A stretch of DNA of 37,978 bases from Candidatus Aminicenantota bacterium (lineage in GTDB: Archaea > Nanobdellota > Nanobdellia > Woesearchaeales > JAFCCF01). The position numbers and the translations under genes were made by a program. This document shows positions 1 through 10,323 of the stretch, one piece after another (the first letter of the stretch is position 1; every line of letters starts with the position of its first letter). The stretch is taken from the NCBI GenBank assembly GCA_017610325.1, contig JAFCCF010000004.1, forward strand, positions 1 to 37,978, in the 5' to 3' direction. The notes beneath the pieces were generated by a model. The model was not told where the DNA came from and did not search any database. It saw only the letters and a program-made list of their open reading frames with translations.

Positions 1-1484
1 TTGTTCATGTATTTTAATTCTGGCCCGCTCTTGCCATTGCACAGCTTTATTGTGTTGCCATCCAGTTTAAAGAGGTTAAGGCACTCTGAACATGTCTGTG
101 GAATATTGAATCTTTCAAAGAATTCCTTATGGTTTGCTCCAAAAACACATGGCGGAAGCGGCTTCACAATCCTTGCTTTAATTCCTTTTTTCTTCAGCTC
201 TTCAAGATAAGTTGTAATCTTCCTGCCTGTCTCATCATTCAGGTCATTCTCCGTGACTCTGAAATAAATATGGTCGCCGTCTTTTACCTCAGCCATATCA
301 GCTAGGTCAATTTCTTTCTTTTCCCTGCCAAGCTCGTCAAGATCAACAGGCTTAAGGTCCATCCTAACATTTGTTGCATAGATTGTGCTGTATGTAACCT
401 TGTCCTCGTCCCTGTCCTTACATTCGAACAAGGGAAGTTTATCCCCTAAATGCCAGCACTGCGGGTCAGGGGCATATGGTGTGCCAAACCAGCCATTTGC
501 AGCGCATTTTCCAGAACCCTTGCACGAGCTCATAAATTTGCAGGATTTGCAGCTGGGGTGCATGTTCTCAAGGTTCTTGAGCTGCTGGTACACCTTGCTT
601 GAATAATATACTTCAAGGAATGTCTGTTTTAGGATATTGCCTGCCACAATCGGTAGCCTCCTGCATGGAACAACATCCCCGTTTGGCAGTACAGTAAATA
701 CATCATAGGGTGTTGAACAACCATGTGTCTGGAACCTTGGGTTTATTGTTGTATATAATGAATCTGAGCAGTGAAGCCCAACTCTGAGCCGGATATTCTC
801 ATTGGCAAGCCTCATGTTAATACCCTCAAGCTGCCGATAGAGTTGCAGCACCTGTACCGGGCTCAGCATTAAGTCCTGCATTTGCTTGCCCCTTCCCTCT
901 GGAATAAGCCTACCAATGCCCATGCCACCAACACCAATTCTTGCAGCCAGCCTTGCAAGCGGTTCAATATCATGCACATTTTGTTGTGTCAAAGTCATTG
1001 AAAAGCTCAATGGCATTTTGTGCGCAATAGTAACCTCAGCACCCTTGAGCGCCTTCTGGAAAGAGCCCTCACCCCTTATTTCATCATTGCACTTCTCAGT
1101 TCCTTCAACACTAATCTGGATAGAATCAACACCAAGCTCTTTATACTTCTGGAGCACATCGTCAGTAAGTGTTGAGCCGTTTGACATAACACAAACATTA
1201 TTGATAATGCCCTGGTTTTTGTAATCCTGCACTTTTTCAAGCAGCGGGAAGAAATCTTGTTTAAGGATGGGTTCTCCACCTGTTATTGAGATTTTTGCAT
1301 AGTCTATACCAGTCTTCTTGATAAAGTCTACCCAGTTGTCAAGCACATAGAACAGCTGCTCTGAATTGAGCTCATTCTTGATGTAAAACTCATTCATGTA
1401 GCAGTGCTTACACTTGAAATTACACCTTTCAGTAATATGCCACTGTAAGTGGCATGTCATAGGTCTATGAAGATATTTTATCAT
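1..1484 (-). CDS. Radical SAM/SPASM protein, 3' end truncated by window edge (not in ORF track because no stop in window)
   Basis: Own translation of minus strand: MIKYLHRPMTCHLQWHITERCNFKCKHCYMNE...ISITGGEPILKQDFFPLL...; CxxxCxxC, GGEP and a later Cys-rich SPASM-like region CKSCKFMSSCKG; start overlaps upstream stop (TGATG). Confidence 0.88.
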   Translation of the reverse strand, partial: MIKYLHRPMTCHLQWHITERCNFKCKHCYMNEFYIKNELNSEQLFYVLDNWVDFIKKTGIDYAKISITGGEPILKQDFFPLLEKVQDYKNQGIINNVCVMSNGSTLTDDVLQKYKELGVDSIQISVEGTEKCNDEIRGEGSFQKALKGAEVTIAHKMPLSFSMTLTQQNVHDIEPLARLAARIGVGGMGIGRLIPEGRGKQMQDLMLSPVQVLQLYRQLEGINMRLANENIRLRVGLHCSDSLYTTINPRFQTHGCSTPYDVFTVLPNGDVVPCRRLPIVAGNILKQTFLEVYYSSKVYQQLKNLENMHPSCKSCKFMSSCKGSGKCAANGWFGTPYAPDPQCWHLGDKLPLFECKDRDEDKVTYSTIYATNVRMDLKPVDLDELGREKKEIDLADMAEVKDGDHIYFRVTENDLNDETGRKITTYLEELKKKGIKARIVKPLPPCVFGANHKEFFERFNIPQTCSECLNLFKLDGNTIKLCNGKSGPELKYMN

Positions 1485-2536
1485 CAGCCCACCCCCCAAA
1501 ATAGACTTAGATATGCTTGGCATGGTGTCCAACAGTTAGGGCACTTGTCTTGCTTTATTAGTTTTTTGGCCTCGCTTGCTCTTTCTGATTTCCATATTTT
1601 TATTAGGTCATAGTCATGTTCCTTTAGGTTGCCCAGCTTGTGGCCCCACATAAAACATGGTATCACATTTCCCTGGCAATCAATAGACACCGAGTTCTTG
1701 AGTGCAACACAGCTCATGACCTTCTGCTTTGGGTTTTTTACAAAAGAGGGTAGTCTGCTCAGATACATTTTTGCAACAAGCTCATCAATCTTGTACCATC
1801 TCTGATTGCTCTTAACAAGTTTAATAATCTCCTCTAACTCTCTTAGGTTATCTGGTGCCATGCTGCTGAACTCTTGATTATGGTAAAGAAATGCATTGTG
1901 CGCAATGGTCATCACAAGTTTGTCCCCCCTACTAATTCTCTGCTTTGCAAAATCCCTGATTTTGCCAACATTGAACTTTGAGATTGTTGTCTCAATCCCA
2001 ACCTCAAAGCTGTTGTTATGCTTTAGCATCTTCTTTACTTTTATATAATTAGCATATGTTTTCTGAAACGCTCCCTTGATTCCCCTGATTCTGTCATGCA
2101 CTTCCTCTGGTCCGTCCAAGCTGAATGTTAGGAAGATGTTTGGAAACCGTTTGCCAGCTGCATCCTTGAGCTTTGATACAGTACCCATTATATTCTCTGT
2201 TTCAAACCCATTAGTTGGGATGCTAATTAGTTTTAATGTGGGCACAAGCTCAACAGAAGATAAGATTATATCAGCAAGGTCCTTCCTTATGAATGGCTCA
2301 CCGCCGCTGAAGCTTATCCATGAAACTGTGTTGGGCAGGTTCCTGAAAATCTTCCTGAAATCTTCAAGCTTTAGCTCTTTCTCTTCCAGGTTTTGATCAT
2401 TCACTGAATTGCGCCAGCAAAAACAGGTCAGGCAGCGCGAGTTGCACCTATTTGTAACAATAAAGTTTACCTTGAATGGCCTTCTAATGATTCTTGTGAG
2501 CAATATGTTCTTTGCAATACTTACCTTATGTTTCAT
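1484..2536 (-). CDS. Radical SAM/SPASM protein
   Basis: IVTNRCNSRCLTCFCW (CxxxCxxC), SFSGGEPFIRKDL, C-terminal CVALKNSVSIDCQGNVIPCFMWG...CPNCWTPC. Confidence 0.88.
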   Translation of the reverse strand: MKHKVSIAKNILLTRIIRRPFKVNFIVTNRCNSRCLTCFCWRNSVNDQNLEEKELKLEDFRKIFRNLPNTVSWISFSGGEPFIRKDLADIILSSVELVPTLKLISIPTNGFETENIMGTVSKLKDAAGKRFPNIFLTFSLDGPEEVHDRIRGIKGAFQKTYANYIKVKKMLKHNNSFEVGIETTISKFNVGKIRDFAKQRISRGDKLVMTIAHNAFLYHNQEFSSMAPDNLRELEEIIKLVKSNQRWYKIDELVAKMYLSRLPSFVKNPKQKVMSCVALKNSVSIDCQGNVIPCFMWGHKLGNLKEHDYDLIKIWKSERASEAKKLIKQDKCPNCWTPCQAYLSLFWGVG

Positions 2537-2551
2537 ACACTTCCTCCCTTT

Positions 2552-3259
2552 TTAATCACTCTTGTCTTGTACTGGATGGATGCGTTTTCTCACTAAAAAT
2601 ACATGGTGCAGGTTCATGACAGAGCGGCCCCCAATAATATCAAAACGCTGTCTCAGCAGCATTTCAGCCTTTTTCCTGCAAAAGTCATGGTGCATGTGCC
2701 AGTCACTAAGTTCAAGCAGTTGCCTGCTGAACAGGGGTCTGAGCACAACAGTGTTTTTGATAACCTTCTTAATGCGCGAATAAAATTTTTCATTGGGTAT
2801 GGACACAACTGCCCTTCCCCCAGGTTTCAATGTATTGTAAATGTTTTCAATAATTTGTTCTGGCTTCTCAACATGTTCCAGGATTTCCCCTGCAATCACA
2901 ACATCAAACCTGCTTTTCTTGAAAGGTAGGTTGCCTGTTGCGTCAGTTAGCACAAAGCTTGCGTTAGCCCTGCTTTTTTTAGCATCCCTGAGCGCAGTGT
3001 CTGATATGTCAAATGATACAAGCGTTTTGCAGCTTGGTATCATTGAACTGAACTTACCATCTTCGCATCCAAACTCAAGCACAGCATCTCCTTTTTTTAT
3101 GTTTGCAAGCTTTAGCATTAATTGCCTTCTCGCATCCTGTACTCTGCCAATTATGCCACTCTGTGTATTGGGCTTATACCTAATATACATCTCATTGTTC
3201 CACTTCCTAAGCTCATTGCTGGTCTTCATCGTACTTGTAAGGATGCTCTCCTGAATCAT
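2552..3259 (-). CDS. Class I SAM-dependent methyltransferase (start probably ATG at 3229)
   Basis: GDAVLEFGCEDGKFS motif I-like, FDVVIAGEILEHVEKPEQIIENIYNTLKPGGRAVVSIPNE. Confidence 0.85.
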   Translation of the reverse strand: MIQESILTSTMKTSNELRKWNNEMYIRYKPNTQSGIIGRVQDARRQLMLKLANIKKGDAVLEFGCEDGKFSSMIPSCKTLVSFDISDTALRDAKKSRANASFVLTDATGNLPFKKSRFDVVIAGEILEHVEKPEQIIENIYNTLKPGGRAVVSIPNEKFYSRIKKVIKNTVVLRPLFSRQLLELSDWHMHHDFCRKKAEMLLRQRFDIIGGRSVMNLHHVFLVRKRIHPVQDKSD

Positions 3260-4238
3260 ATGTTGGCTTTATGTGCTTTTCAATAAATTCCCTGTCCTCT
3301 CCTGCAAGGCACAACTCTGTGTTGTTGCTGAACATGCCAGAATTAAGCATCCGCTTCCATATTTTTCCAAGCGGTTCCTTTAAGAAGTTGCCGAATGAAA
3401 TGTGGATGAACGGGCATGGTAGCACATCACCATATGCTGTTATGAATATCCTTTCAACTGCTGCAGGGCATTTTGTTGATAGGTAATTTGAGAAACGGTC
3501 AGTCCTCACACCATCTTCCTTGAGCAGCTCTCTGAAATATTTTTGGTCATCCTTGCTCAGCAGTTTCTCATCTTTTCCAGCCCACTTACCAACTGCGCAC
3601 GGGACATTGAGCTGTATAAGCACCCCAAGCTCTTTTGCAAGCTTAATTTGCTTCTTAATATCACCATCTGATATGTTATCAGGTGTTATTACAGCATCAA
3701 TCATCACTTCCATCTTGTGCGCCTTTGCATAGCTTATCCCTTTAATCACCCTGTTGAAAGAGTCTTTGCCCCTGTTATCATCATGACTTTCAGCATCAGC
3801 GCTGTCAATGCTCACTATGAGCATGTCAATTCCTGACTTCTTGAGCTTTCTGACATTATCATCTGTTAGCATAAACCCGTTTGAGAGGATGCTTGTGAAC
3901 ATCTGCTGCGAGTGCGCGAACTTAATCATATCATAAACATCCTGTTTGAGCAACGGCTCTCCTCCTGTAAAATTAATGTTTGTAACACCTAGCTTTTTGA
4001 GCTGCCAGATAACCTTATTAACCTGTTCCAAGCTAAGCACCTGCTTTTCTTTTTTGAGCATTGAGATAGAACAGTGCTTGCACCCAAGTTGGCAGTCAAA
4101 TGTAATTGCAATGTCAGCCTGCCTCAGCACTAGCTTCTTCTGCATCAGTTTGATATAATTGACCATAATCCTTGCCAGCACCTTTTTTCTCCTTAGCGCA
4201 AGCCTGATGTTTGTTCTTGTCCTATGCTTCATATGCAT
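3213..4238 (-). CDS. Radical SAM/SPASM protein
   Basis: ITFDCQLGCKHCSI (CxxxCxxC), NFTGGEPLLKQDVY, C-terminal GDVLPCPFIHISFGNFLKEPLGKIW. Confidence 0.87.
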   Translation of the reverse strand: MHMKHRTRTNIRLALRRKKVLARIMVNYIKLMQKKLVLRQADIAITFDCQLGCKHCSISMLKKEKQVLSLEQVNKVIWQLKKLGVTNINFTGGEPLLKQDVYDMIKFAHSQQMFTSILSNGFMLTDDNVRKLKKSGIDMLIVSIDSADAESHDDNRGKDSFNRVIKGISYAKAHKMEVMIDAVITPDNISDGDIKKQIKLAKELGVLIQLNVPCAVGKWAGKDEKLLSKDDQKYFRELLKEDGVRTDRFSNYLSTKCPAAVERIFITAYGDVLPCPFIHISFGNFLKEPLGKIWKRMLNSGMFSNNTELCLAGEDREFIEKHIKPTYDSGEHPYKYDEDQQ

Positions 4239-5674
4239 TCATACCTCTTAGAGATATCCCTGTTGCAAAAAAATGTGAAAAATTGCTGTATGTTTATCAA
4301 GAATTCTTTTGGCGAGCGTATCTTTGTCAGCCTGTTGATTATATAAGATGGTCTCATGTAAAAGCTCAAGAATGCCTCGTTATACTGCTTCTGAATTTCC
4401 TTGTTGCTTATCTGGGGAAAGTCAGTTACACAGTTCTTCTGCCAGAATTCTGACCAGTCTTTTGTTATGATATGGTTACTTACTGATTCAGTAAACCTTG
4501 TCTTAGGCCAGGGTGTTGCCATTGTGAATGTCACATAGTCAGGGTTAAGCTTTTTTGCAAAGCTTATTGTGTTCTTTAACTGTTTGTTTGTCTCATTTGG
4601 CAAGCCAAGTATGAAATATCCAAGTATTTCAATGCCAGCTTCTTTTGTAAGCTTAAATGCGCTCTTAACCTGTTCAATAGTAAATGCCTTTTGCAGCAGG
4701 TTAAGTGATTCCTGCTGGGCAGATTCTACACCATAACTTATAATTCTGCAGTTTGCCTGTTTTAGTTTTTTGAGCATCTTTTTATTTACATAATCAACCC
4801 TTGCCTTGATTCTCCACTCAAACCTAAGCTGTTTCTCAATTATCAGGTCACATATTTGCTCAACCCTTTCCATATTGTAATTGAATGTCGAGTCAGAAAA
4901 GACAATATGCTTTATTCCACATCTCTTGACCAGGGTTTCAATCTCCTCAACAACATTTTCAGGCGAGCGTGCCCTGAACTTATGTCCATATAATAATGGT
5001 TCTGAACAAAATGTGCAAGCATATGGGCAGCCCCTGCTAGCCATCATCATAAATGTCTTCTTTTTGAATGAAAGTGAGTCACCATACCTGGTCATGTCAA
5101 CAAGCTCAAATGCAGGAAATGGCAGTTTGTCAAGGTTCTCAATGAGAGGGGTTTTCTTTGAGATAAATGTTCCATTCTCCCTTAAGAAACCAATGCCGGG
5201 AATCTTCTTAATTTCATCAATGCCCCTTGCCTCAGCAAGGCACTGCACCAGCTCCAGGAATGTGTGCTCTGCCTCACCCCTCAGGATGAAATTAAGCTCA
5301 AGCATTGTCTTAAGACTGTGCTCTGGTTCAAGAGTTACGTGTGGCCCGCCAACAACAATAACAGCTTCTGTAAGAACCATCCTTATTGTCCTGATGCATT
5401 CTATTGTGTTCTTGATTATTGGGGTTGTTGTGCTTACTCCAACAACATCTGGTTTTTCCTTAAGGAGATATTCTCTTAGTTGGTCTGTGTCATACCCAAG
5501 TGCCTCCATATCAAGTACCTTAACCTTGAAATCATTCTTAAGAAGGACACTAGCAATATACAGTATGCCAAGGGGGGGCATCTTGCTTGACCACATCTTC
5601 TTATAGTGTACTTCATGATACCTTGGCTTAACTAGAAGTATCTTCATATCCTCTTTTTTCTTTTTATTTATCAT
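4229..5674 (-). CDS. B12-binding-domain radical SAM protein (start probably ATG at 5647)
   Basis: N-terminal MKILLVKPRYHE...MPPLGILYIASVL...VVGVSTTTP...VVGGPHVTLEPE; ASRGCPYACTFCSEP; GILGYFILGLPNET. Confidence 0.9.
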   Translation of the reverse strand: MINKKKKEDMKILLVKPRYHEVHYKKMWSSKMPPLGILYIASVLLKNDFKVKVLDMEALGYDTDQLREYLLKEKPDVVGVSTTTPIIKNTIECIRTIRMVLTEAVIVVGGPHVTLEPEHSLKTMLELNFILRGEAEHTFLELVQCLAEARGIDEIKKIPGIGFLRENGTFISKKTPLIENLDKLPFPAFELVDMTRYGDSLSFKKKTFMMMASRGCPYACTFCSEPLLYGHKFRARSPENVVEEIETLVKRCGIKHIVFSDSTFNYNMERVEQICDLIIEKQLRFEWRIKARVDYVNKKMLKKLKQANCRIISYGVESAQQESLNLLQKAFTIEQVKSAFKLTKEAGIEILGYFILGLPNETNKQLKNTISFAKKLNPDYVTFTMATPWPKTRFTESVSNHIITKDWSEFWQKNCVTDFPQISNKEIQKQYNEAFLSFYMRPSYIINRLTKIRSPKEFLINIQQFFTFFCNRDISKRYECI

Positions 5675-5809
5675 TATAACTAAATCTACCTTTTTTACTT
5701 ACTTCACCCCTCTTAATATAGTCAAAAATTACCTGTATATATTTAAATGTTTTGTAGAAAGGTATATATATTATCCTTTAATATGCTTAGGTGGGGGTAA
5801 GTTATTATA

Positions 5810-7240
5810 ATGAAGATTGCTTTGGTAAACCCATATTTTAGCAGGAACATGCGCTTTGTGATACCTAAGATTATCCAGAAGGTTAGGGGCAAGTATCCTC
5901 CACTTGGGCTTGCCAGCGTCACAGCTTCACTTGAGCAGAAAGGTCATAAAGTTATTATTGTTGACGCAGAAGCTGGGGAGCTTTCAGCAGGCAATATTGC
6001 TGAGCAGGCTGCAGATTTCTCTGCTGAGCTTGTTGGAATTACTATAACAACCTGGACAGTGAACCATGCAAGGAAGATTGCCAGGGCTGTGAGGAAGAAG
6101 ATACCTGATATAAGGATTGCAGTCGGAGGACCTCAGGTGAAGGCGTTTCCAAGGCTCACACTAAAATTTTCTGAGTTTGATTATGGGGTTATAGGGGAAG
6201 GGGACATGACGTTTCCTGAGCTTGTAGACTCGCTTGAGAATAACAAGCCATTGTCCAAGGTCAAGGGGGTTGTTTTCAGGAAATCCAGTAAAATTATTCA
6301 GACACCCGCAAGAGAATATTGCCCTGACCTGGACAAGCTGCCCTCTCCTAGCTGGCACCTACTTCCAATTAAGAAATATCATGACATGCTCACAAGGAGA
6401 AAGCAGTTCATGGTTATGATTACCAGCAGAGGTTGCCCGTTCAACTGCACGTTCTGTGACCCAAGGAACACACTTGGCAAGCAGTTTCGTGCCTGGGGCG
6501 CTGACAGGCTCTTTTATGAAGTTAAGGTGCTATATGATAAGTATGGAATTAGGGAGATAATGTTCTTTGATGATTTGTTTACCTTTGACAGGAAACGTGT
6601 GATTGATTTTTGCAGGAAAATGATTAAAAGCAGCATGAACCTTATCTGGGACTGCAGGACAAGGGTCAATTGCATTGATGAGGAACTGATAAAATGGATG
6701 AAAAAAGCTGGCTGCTACAGGGTACGCTTCGGAGTTGAGTCAGGAAACCAGAAAATCCTGAACAGACTCAATAAAGGAATAACACTTGAGCAGGTTAGAA
6801 GGGCATTTGCACTTGCAAGGAAGTACAGGATAGAGTCCATGGCTTACTACATGCTGGGTTCACCTGGTGAGACTAAAGAGACACTCAGGCAGACAATTGA
6901 CTTTGCAGTGAAGCTTGACTCTGACTATGCACTATTTGCAGTAACAAGCCTCATGCCGCCAGGAAGCAGTTTGTTTGCCTGGGCTGCTGATGAAGGGTAC
7001 ATTGCAAGGGATTACTGGGAGAGATTTGTCTCAGGGGAGAAGCTTGACCCCTACCCAACCCTGAGCACACCGCAGCTTCCTGAAAAAACACTAAGGAGAT
7101 ACCACCAGCTTGCGCACCGCTGTTTTTATCTCAGGCCAATTATCTTTTTCAGAACCCTTAGAAGGCTAAGGTCCTGGATAGCTTTTAAGAACTCACTCCA
7201 AATCTTCATAAGCCTTGTGTTAAGGAGGTTTGATGCCTGA
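5810..7240 (+). CDS. B12-binding-domain radical SAM protein
   Basis: MKIALVNPYF...YPPLGLASVTASLEQKGH...AVGGPQVKAFP...TSRGCPFNCTFCDPR...YYMLGSPGET. Confidence 0.9.
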   Translation: MKIALVNPYFSRNMRFVIPKIIQKVRGKYPPLGLASVTASLEQKGHKVIIVDAEAGELSAGNIAEQAADFSAELVGITITTWTVNHARKIARAVRKKIPDIRIAVGGPQVKAFPRLTLKFSEFDYGVIGEGDMTFPELVDSLENNKPLSKVKGVVFRKSSKIIQTPAREYCPDLDKLPSPSWHLLPIKKYHDMLTRRKQFMVMITSRGCPFNCTFCDPRNTLGKQFRAWGADRLFYEVKVLYDKYGIREIMFFDDLFTFDRKRVIDFCRKMIKSSMNLIWDCRTRVNCIDEELIKWMKKAGCYRVRFGVESGNQKILNRLNKGITLEQVRRAFALARKYRIESMAYYMLGSPGETKETLRQTIDFAVKLDSDYALFAVTSLMPPGSSLFAWAADEGYIARDYWERFVSGEKLDPYPTLSTPQLPEKTLRRYHQLAHRCFYLRPIIFFRTLRRLRSWIAFKNSLQIFISLVLRRFDA

Positions 7241-8772
7241 TGACAGATTATAACCTTGTAAGGATGTACATCATCTTCATAGCACTGGTCATATTTTTCA
7301 TACTTTCATTCAAAAGCCTGAAACAGCAGTTCAAGGGTGTGAACAAATCTGCCTGGGTGCTGCTCCTCATAATCTTCGTGCTTGCGCTTGTTCTCAGGCT
7401 TTCGGTGCCTCATTATTACAAGCTGTACATGGACGAGCCAAGGTATGTTGAGGTTGCCAAGAACATTGTGCTGCATGACCAGGCGCAGATTATGAAGTAT
7501 TACGGGGAATCAACATTCAAGTTCTTTGAGCCGTTCCATCCCATTGCCTGGCCATTCCTGATGTCAGTTGCCTTCAGGGTCTTTGGCATAAATGGCTTTG
7601 TTGCAGGTTATCTCAACACCATTATCAGCAGCCTGGCTGTGCTTATGGTATTCCTCTTTAGTTATCTACTGTTCAAGCGTGAGGATGTTGGGTTATGGGG
7701 TGGCTTGCTCCTTGCCTTAAATCCATTGCATGTGCACTGGTCCACAAGCGCAGGTGTTAATGCACCCTCGCTGTTTTTCATGCTCCTTTCACTTACAGCA
7801 TTTATCATATACTGTAGAAATAGGGATATAAAATTGCACCTGCTCGCAACATTCAGCTTTCTTTTCTCTGTGTTAATGAGGTTGGAATATGTAATGGTAT
7901 TTGTTCTGGTTGCATCAATCTACATGCTACACTGGAAGACCATAAAAAAAGAGGTAAGGAAACTAAGGTTCTGGTTGCCCTGGCTTGGCATTTTGCTGTT
8001 CTACAGGAATTATTACACAACCCTAATGCTTTTCATCAACAAGCTTAGGATAAATGGGGTAGCCCTGGTATTTGCAAGCAGTTCAGGCAGCTTTGGGCTG
8101 TCAAAGATTGTGTCTAACATTGGTTTGTTGTTTCAACACATCCTGAAAACCTACTCCCTAATGCTATTGGTGTTCATGTTAATCGGAATCTATGCAATAT
8201 TCAGAAAGAGAAAATCAGTCTTGCTGATGTTGCTTATATGGTTTGTTGTTTTCTCCGGCTTTTACATGAGCTATGTACAGTTCCAAGAAAGGCACCTATT
8301 ATTCCCAATGTTGGCGTTCCAGTTAGTTATTGCCTTTGGCATATCTTATGTGCTCAAGCTCAAGCAGGTAAAAAGATATAGGCAGCTTCTTGTAGCGGTG
8401 CTGGTAATCTTGATTGTAATCTTTATGGTGCCCAGGCTTTTGCTAATCTATAACATCACTGACTCCAATCTGCTCCAGACACAGGTTCCTGAGATTACAG
8501 AAGCAGCAGCACAGGATTGTTATATTGTGGCAAGCAGGCCAGCGCTGGTAAGCAGCTCAGCAGACCTGAAAGTTATCCCGCTTGATTATTTCCTTGCAAA
8601 TGATTTGGTGTTTTCCGGGCTGGCTGGTGAGTGTGTGCTGTTGTACAATGGCTCATACCTTTCCTCAGAAGACTTCCATGCAGTAAATGAGAAGTATGTT
8701 CTTGAAACATTCATTGACTTTAGAAGAGGAAACACTGTCTTTAGCCTTTACAATATCTCAGCTAAAGGTTGA
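7240..8772 (+). CDS. Multi-pass membrane GT-C/PMT-ArnT-like glycosyltransferase
   Basis: Many TM segments; luminal acidic motif YKLYMDEPRYVEVAKNIV typical of PMT_2-like families; ATGA overlap with upstream gene. Confidence 0.7.
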   Translation: MTDYNLVRMYIIFIALVIFFILSFKSLKQQFKGVNKSAWVLLLIIFVLALVLRLSVPHYYKLYMDEPRYVEVAKNIVLHDQAQIMKYYGESTFKFFEPFHPIAWPFLMSVAFRVFGINGFVAGYLNTIISSLAVLMVFLFSYLLFKREDVGLWGGLLLALNPLHVHWSTSAGVNAPSLFFMLLSLTAFIIYCRNRDIKLHLLATFSFLFSVLMRLEYVMVFVLVASIYMLHWKTIKKEVRKLRFWLPWLGILLFYRNYYTTLMLFINKLRINGVALVFASSSGSFGLSKIVSNIGLLFQHILKTYSLMLLVFMLIGIYAIFRKRKSVLLMLLIWFVVFSGFYMSYVQFQERHLLFPMLAFQLVIAFGISYVLKLKQVKRYRQLLVAVLVILIVIFMVPRLLLIYNITDSNLLQTQVPEITEAAAQDCYIVASRPALVSSSADLKVIPLDYFLANDLVFSGLAGECVLLYNGSYLSSEDFHAVNEKYVLETFIDFRRGNTVFSLYNISAKG

Positions 8773-9733
8773 GAACCGCTTTCTTATCTGTAATCTTTTC
8801 ACCAGGCATAGGCCTAAGCTCATCTACACCATAATGTTCTTCATAGTCATCCCACACTCCTTCGCATACAGGGTCAAACTTGCACTGCTTGCAGTTTTCA
8901 TGCTTCCTCTTCATCTCGCCCCGCCTTGTTTTCACAAAGTCAAGGTCTTGGTAGTCCACCCCCCTGAGCTGCATCCTTTCTGTTCGTATAAGCTCAGAGC
9001 TGAAGCGCTCCCTGTCCTTCATGTAGCAGTATGGCACAGACTCTATATTCATTGTCATTCCAAGCTCTATTGTCTTGTCAATCATGTCATATATGTGCTG
9101 CTCAGCCTCGCTGTACTTTGGAACAACATCATAGAAATACTTGCTCGCATTTCCCTGGCCATGCGGAAAAGCCACATTGAGATTTTTTACTCCATATTTG
9201 TGCAGAAGGATTATAGTATCAACAAGATGGGCAAGGTTAATCTTTGATATCACAATCTTTCCATTCACCCTGCAGTTGCCTGTAGCAAGCAGCCTCTTGA
9301 TGCCAGCCATGGTTTGTTTAAATGAACCCTTTACTCTCGTTATCTTGTCATGCACCTCTGCATTTGGGCCGTGTATTGCAATAGAATAGCTGATGAAAGC
9401 AATCTTTGAAACCCTTTCAGTGAATTCCTTATAATAAAACATCCTGCCATTTGTCTGCATTTGAATCTCAAAACCAAGCTGCTTTGCATATTCAATAATG
9501 TCAAACACATCGCCCCTTATAGTTATCTCGCCACCAGTAAGGACAATCACCTTTACACCATCCTGCTTTGCCTGGTTAAGGTCAATCTTTATCTCTTCGA
9601 AGGTGCGGTCAATGCGGATGCCCTGCTGCTCCATTCTTCTTCTGTTGCCTGCTATAACACAATGTATACAATCATTGTTGCATCCCCAGCCAACCTTTAT
9701 GTCAGCATACGGTATCTGGTCAAGCTCTACCAT
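8762..9733 (-). CDS. Radical SAM protein, possibly HxsC-like (paralogue of 10310..11281)
   Basis: ADIKVGWGCNNDCIHCVIA (CxxxCxxC), VLTGGEITIRGDVFDII, IQMQTNGRMFYYKEF, C-terminal CKQCKFDPVCEGVWDDY. Confidence 0.85.
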   Translation of the reverse strand: MVELDQIPYADIKVGWGCNNDCIHCVIAGNRRRMEQQGIRIDRTFEEIKIDLNQAKQDGVKVIVLTGGEITIRGDVFDIIEYAKQLGFEIQMQTNGRMFYYKEFTERVSKIAFISYSIAIHGPNAEVHDKITRVKGSFKQTMAGIKRLLATGNCRVNGKIVISKINLAHLVDTIILLHKYGVKNLNVAFPHGQGNASKYFYDVVPKYSEAEQHIYDMIDKTIELGMTMNIESVPYCYMKDRERFSSELIRTERMQLRGVDYQDLDFVKTRRGEMKRKHENCKQCKFDPVCEGVWDDYEEHYGVDELRPMPGEKITDKKAVLNL

Positions 9734-9735
9734 TT

Positions 9736-10323
9736 TTATTTTATCGCCTTTATGTATATGGTTGTTTTATCAGGAGACTTTTTGCTCACCTGCTTGAGAA
9801 CCTTGCTGAAACCTGCTGTTCTGAGCGCCCTTTCAATGCGGTTGAACCAGAATCCATTAAGGTAATTTGCACGAGAGCCATACACAGTGTCAATCACAGC
9901 TTTTGAATCTTTAATATCTCCCTTGTTAAACCTGATTATAGTGTCAATTATGTCAGGCACCATGATGTGCAGCATCCCCCCTTTCTTTAGCACCCTACAC
10001 CAGTTGCCAAGCGCCTTCTGGTACAGGTTTCTCTCTATGGTGTTAAGTGTATTGTTAGCTAGTATTGTGTCAACAGAACCTATCTTGAAAAATCCAAGTG
10101 TTTTTATATCTCCAACTATCTGCGGCGAGTCAAAGAAATCAGAACCAACCCTGATTGCTTTCTGCTTTAGCTTGTTTCCCAGCTCAATAGACTCAGAACT
10201 CACATCAATGAATATCTTATTCTTATCAATAGCAATATTCTGGAAAACACTGTTCTCTTCTTCCTTAGGTTTATCCTTCGAAAAAAAATTATTAATTACC
10301 TCTCTCATGCTAACCTCTACCAA
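9736..10323 (-). CDS. Methyltransferase-like protein with degenerate SAM-binding motif
   Basis: VDTILANNTLNTIERNLYQKALGNWCRVLKKGGMLHIMVPDI resembles the C-terminal half of class I methyltransferases; no clear GxGxG. Confidence 0.55.
   Translation of the reverse strand: MVEVSMREVINNFFSKDKPKEEENSVFQNIAIDKNKIFIDVSSESIELGNKLKQKAIRVGSDFFDSPQIVGDIKTLGFFKIGSVDTILANNTLNTIERNLYQKALGNWCRVLKKGGMLHIMVPDIIDTIIRFNKGDIKDSKAVIDTVYGSRANYLNGFWFNRIERALRTAGFSKVLKQVSKKSPDKTTIYIKAIK

Noticed and set aside
1-1224. Plus-strand ORFs (69, 73, 112 aa) at the left edge
   Set aside because: Antisense to a long minus-strand radical SAM frame open to the window edge.
4881-5606. 241-aa plus-strand ORF
   Set aside because: Antisense of the B12-type radical SAM gene 4229..5674, which has clear motifs.
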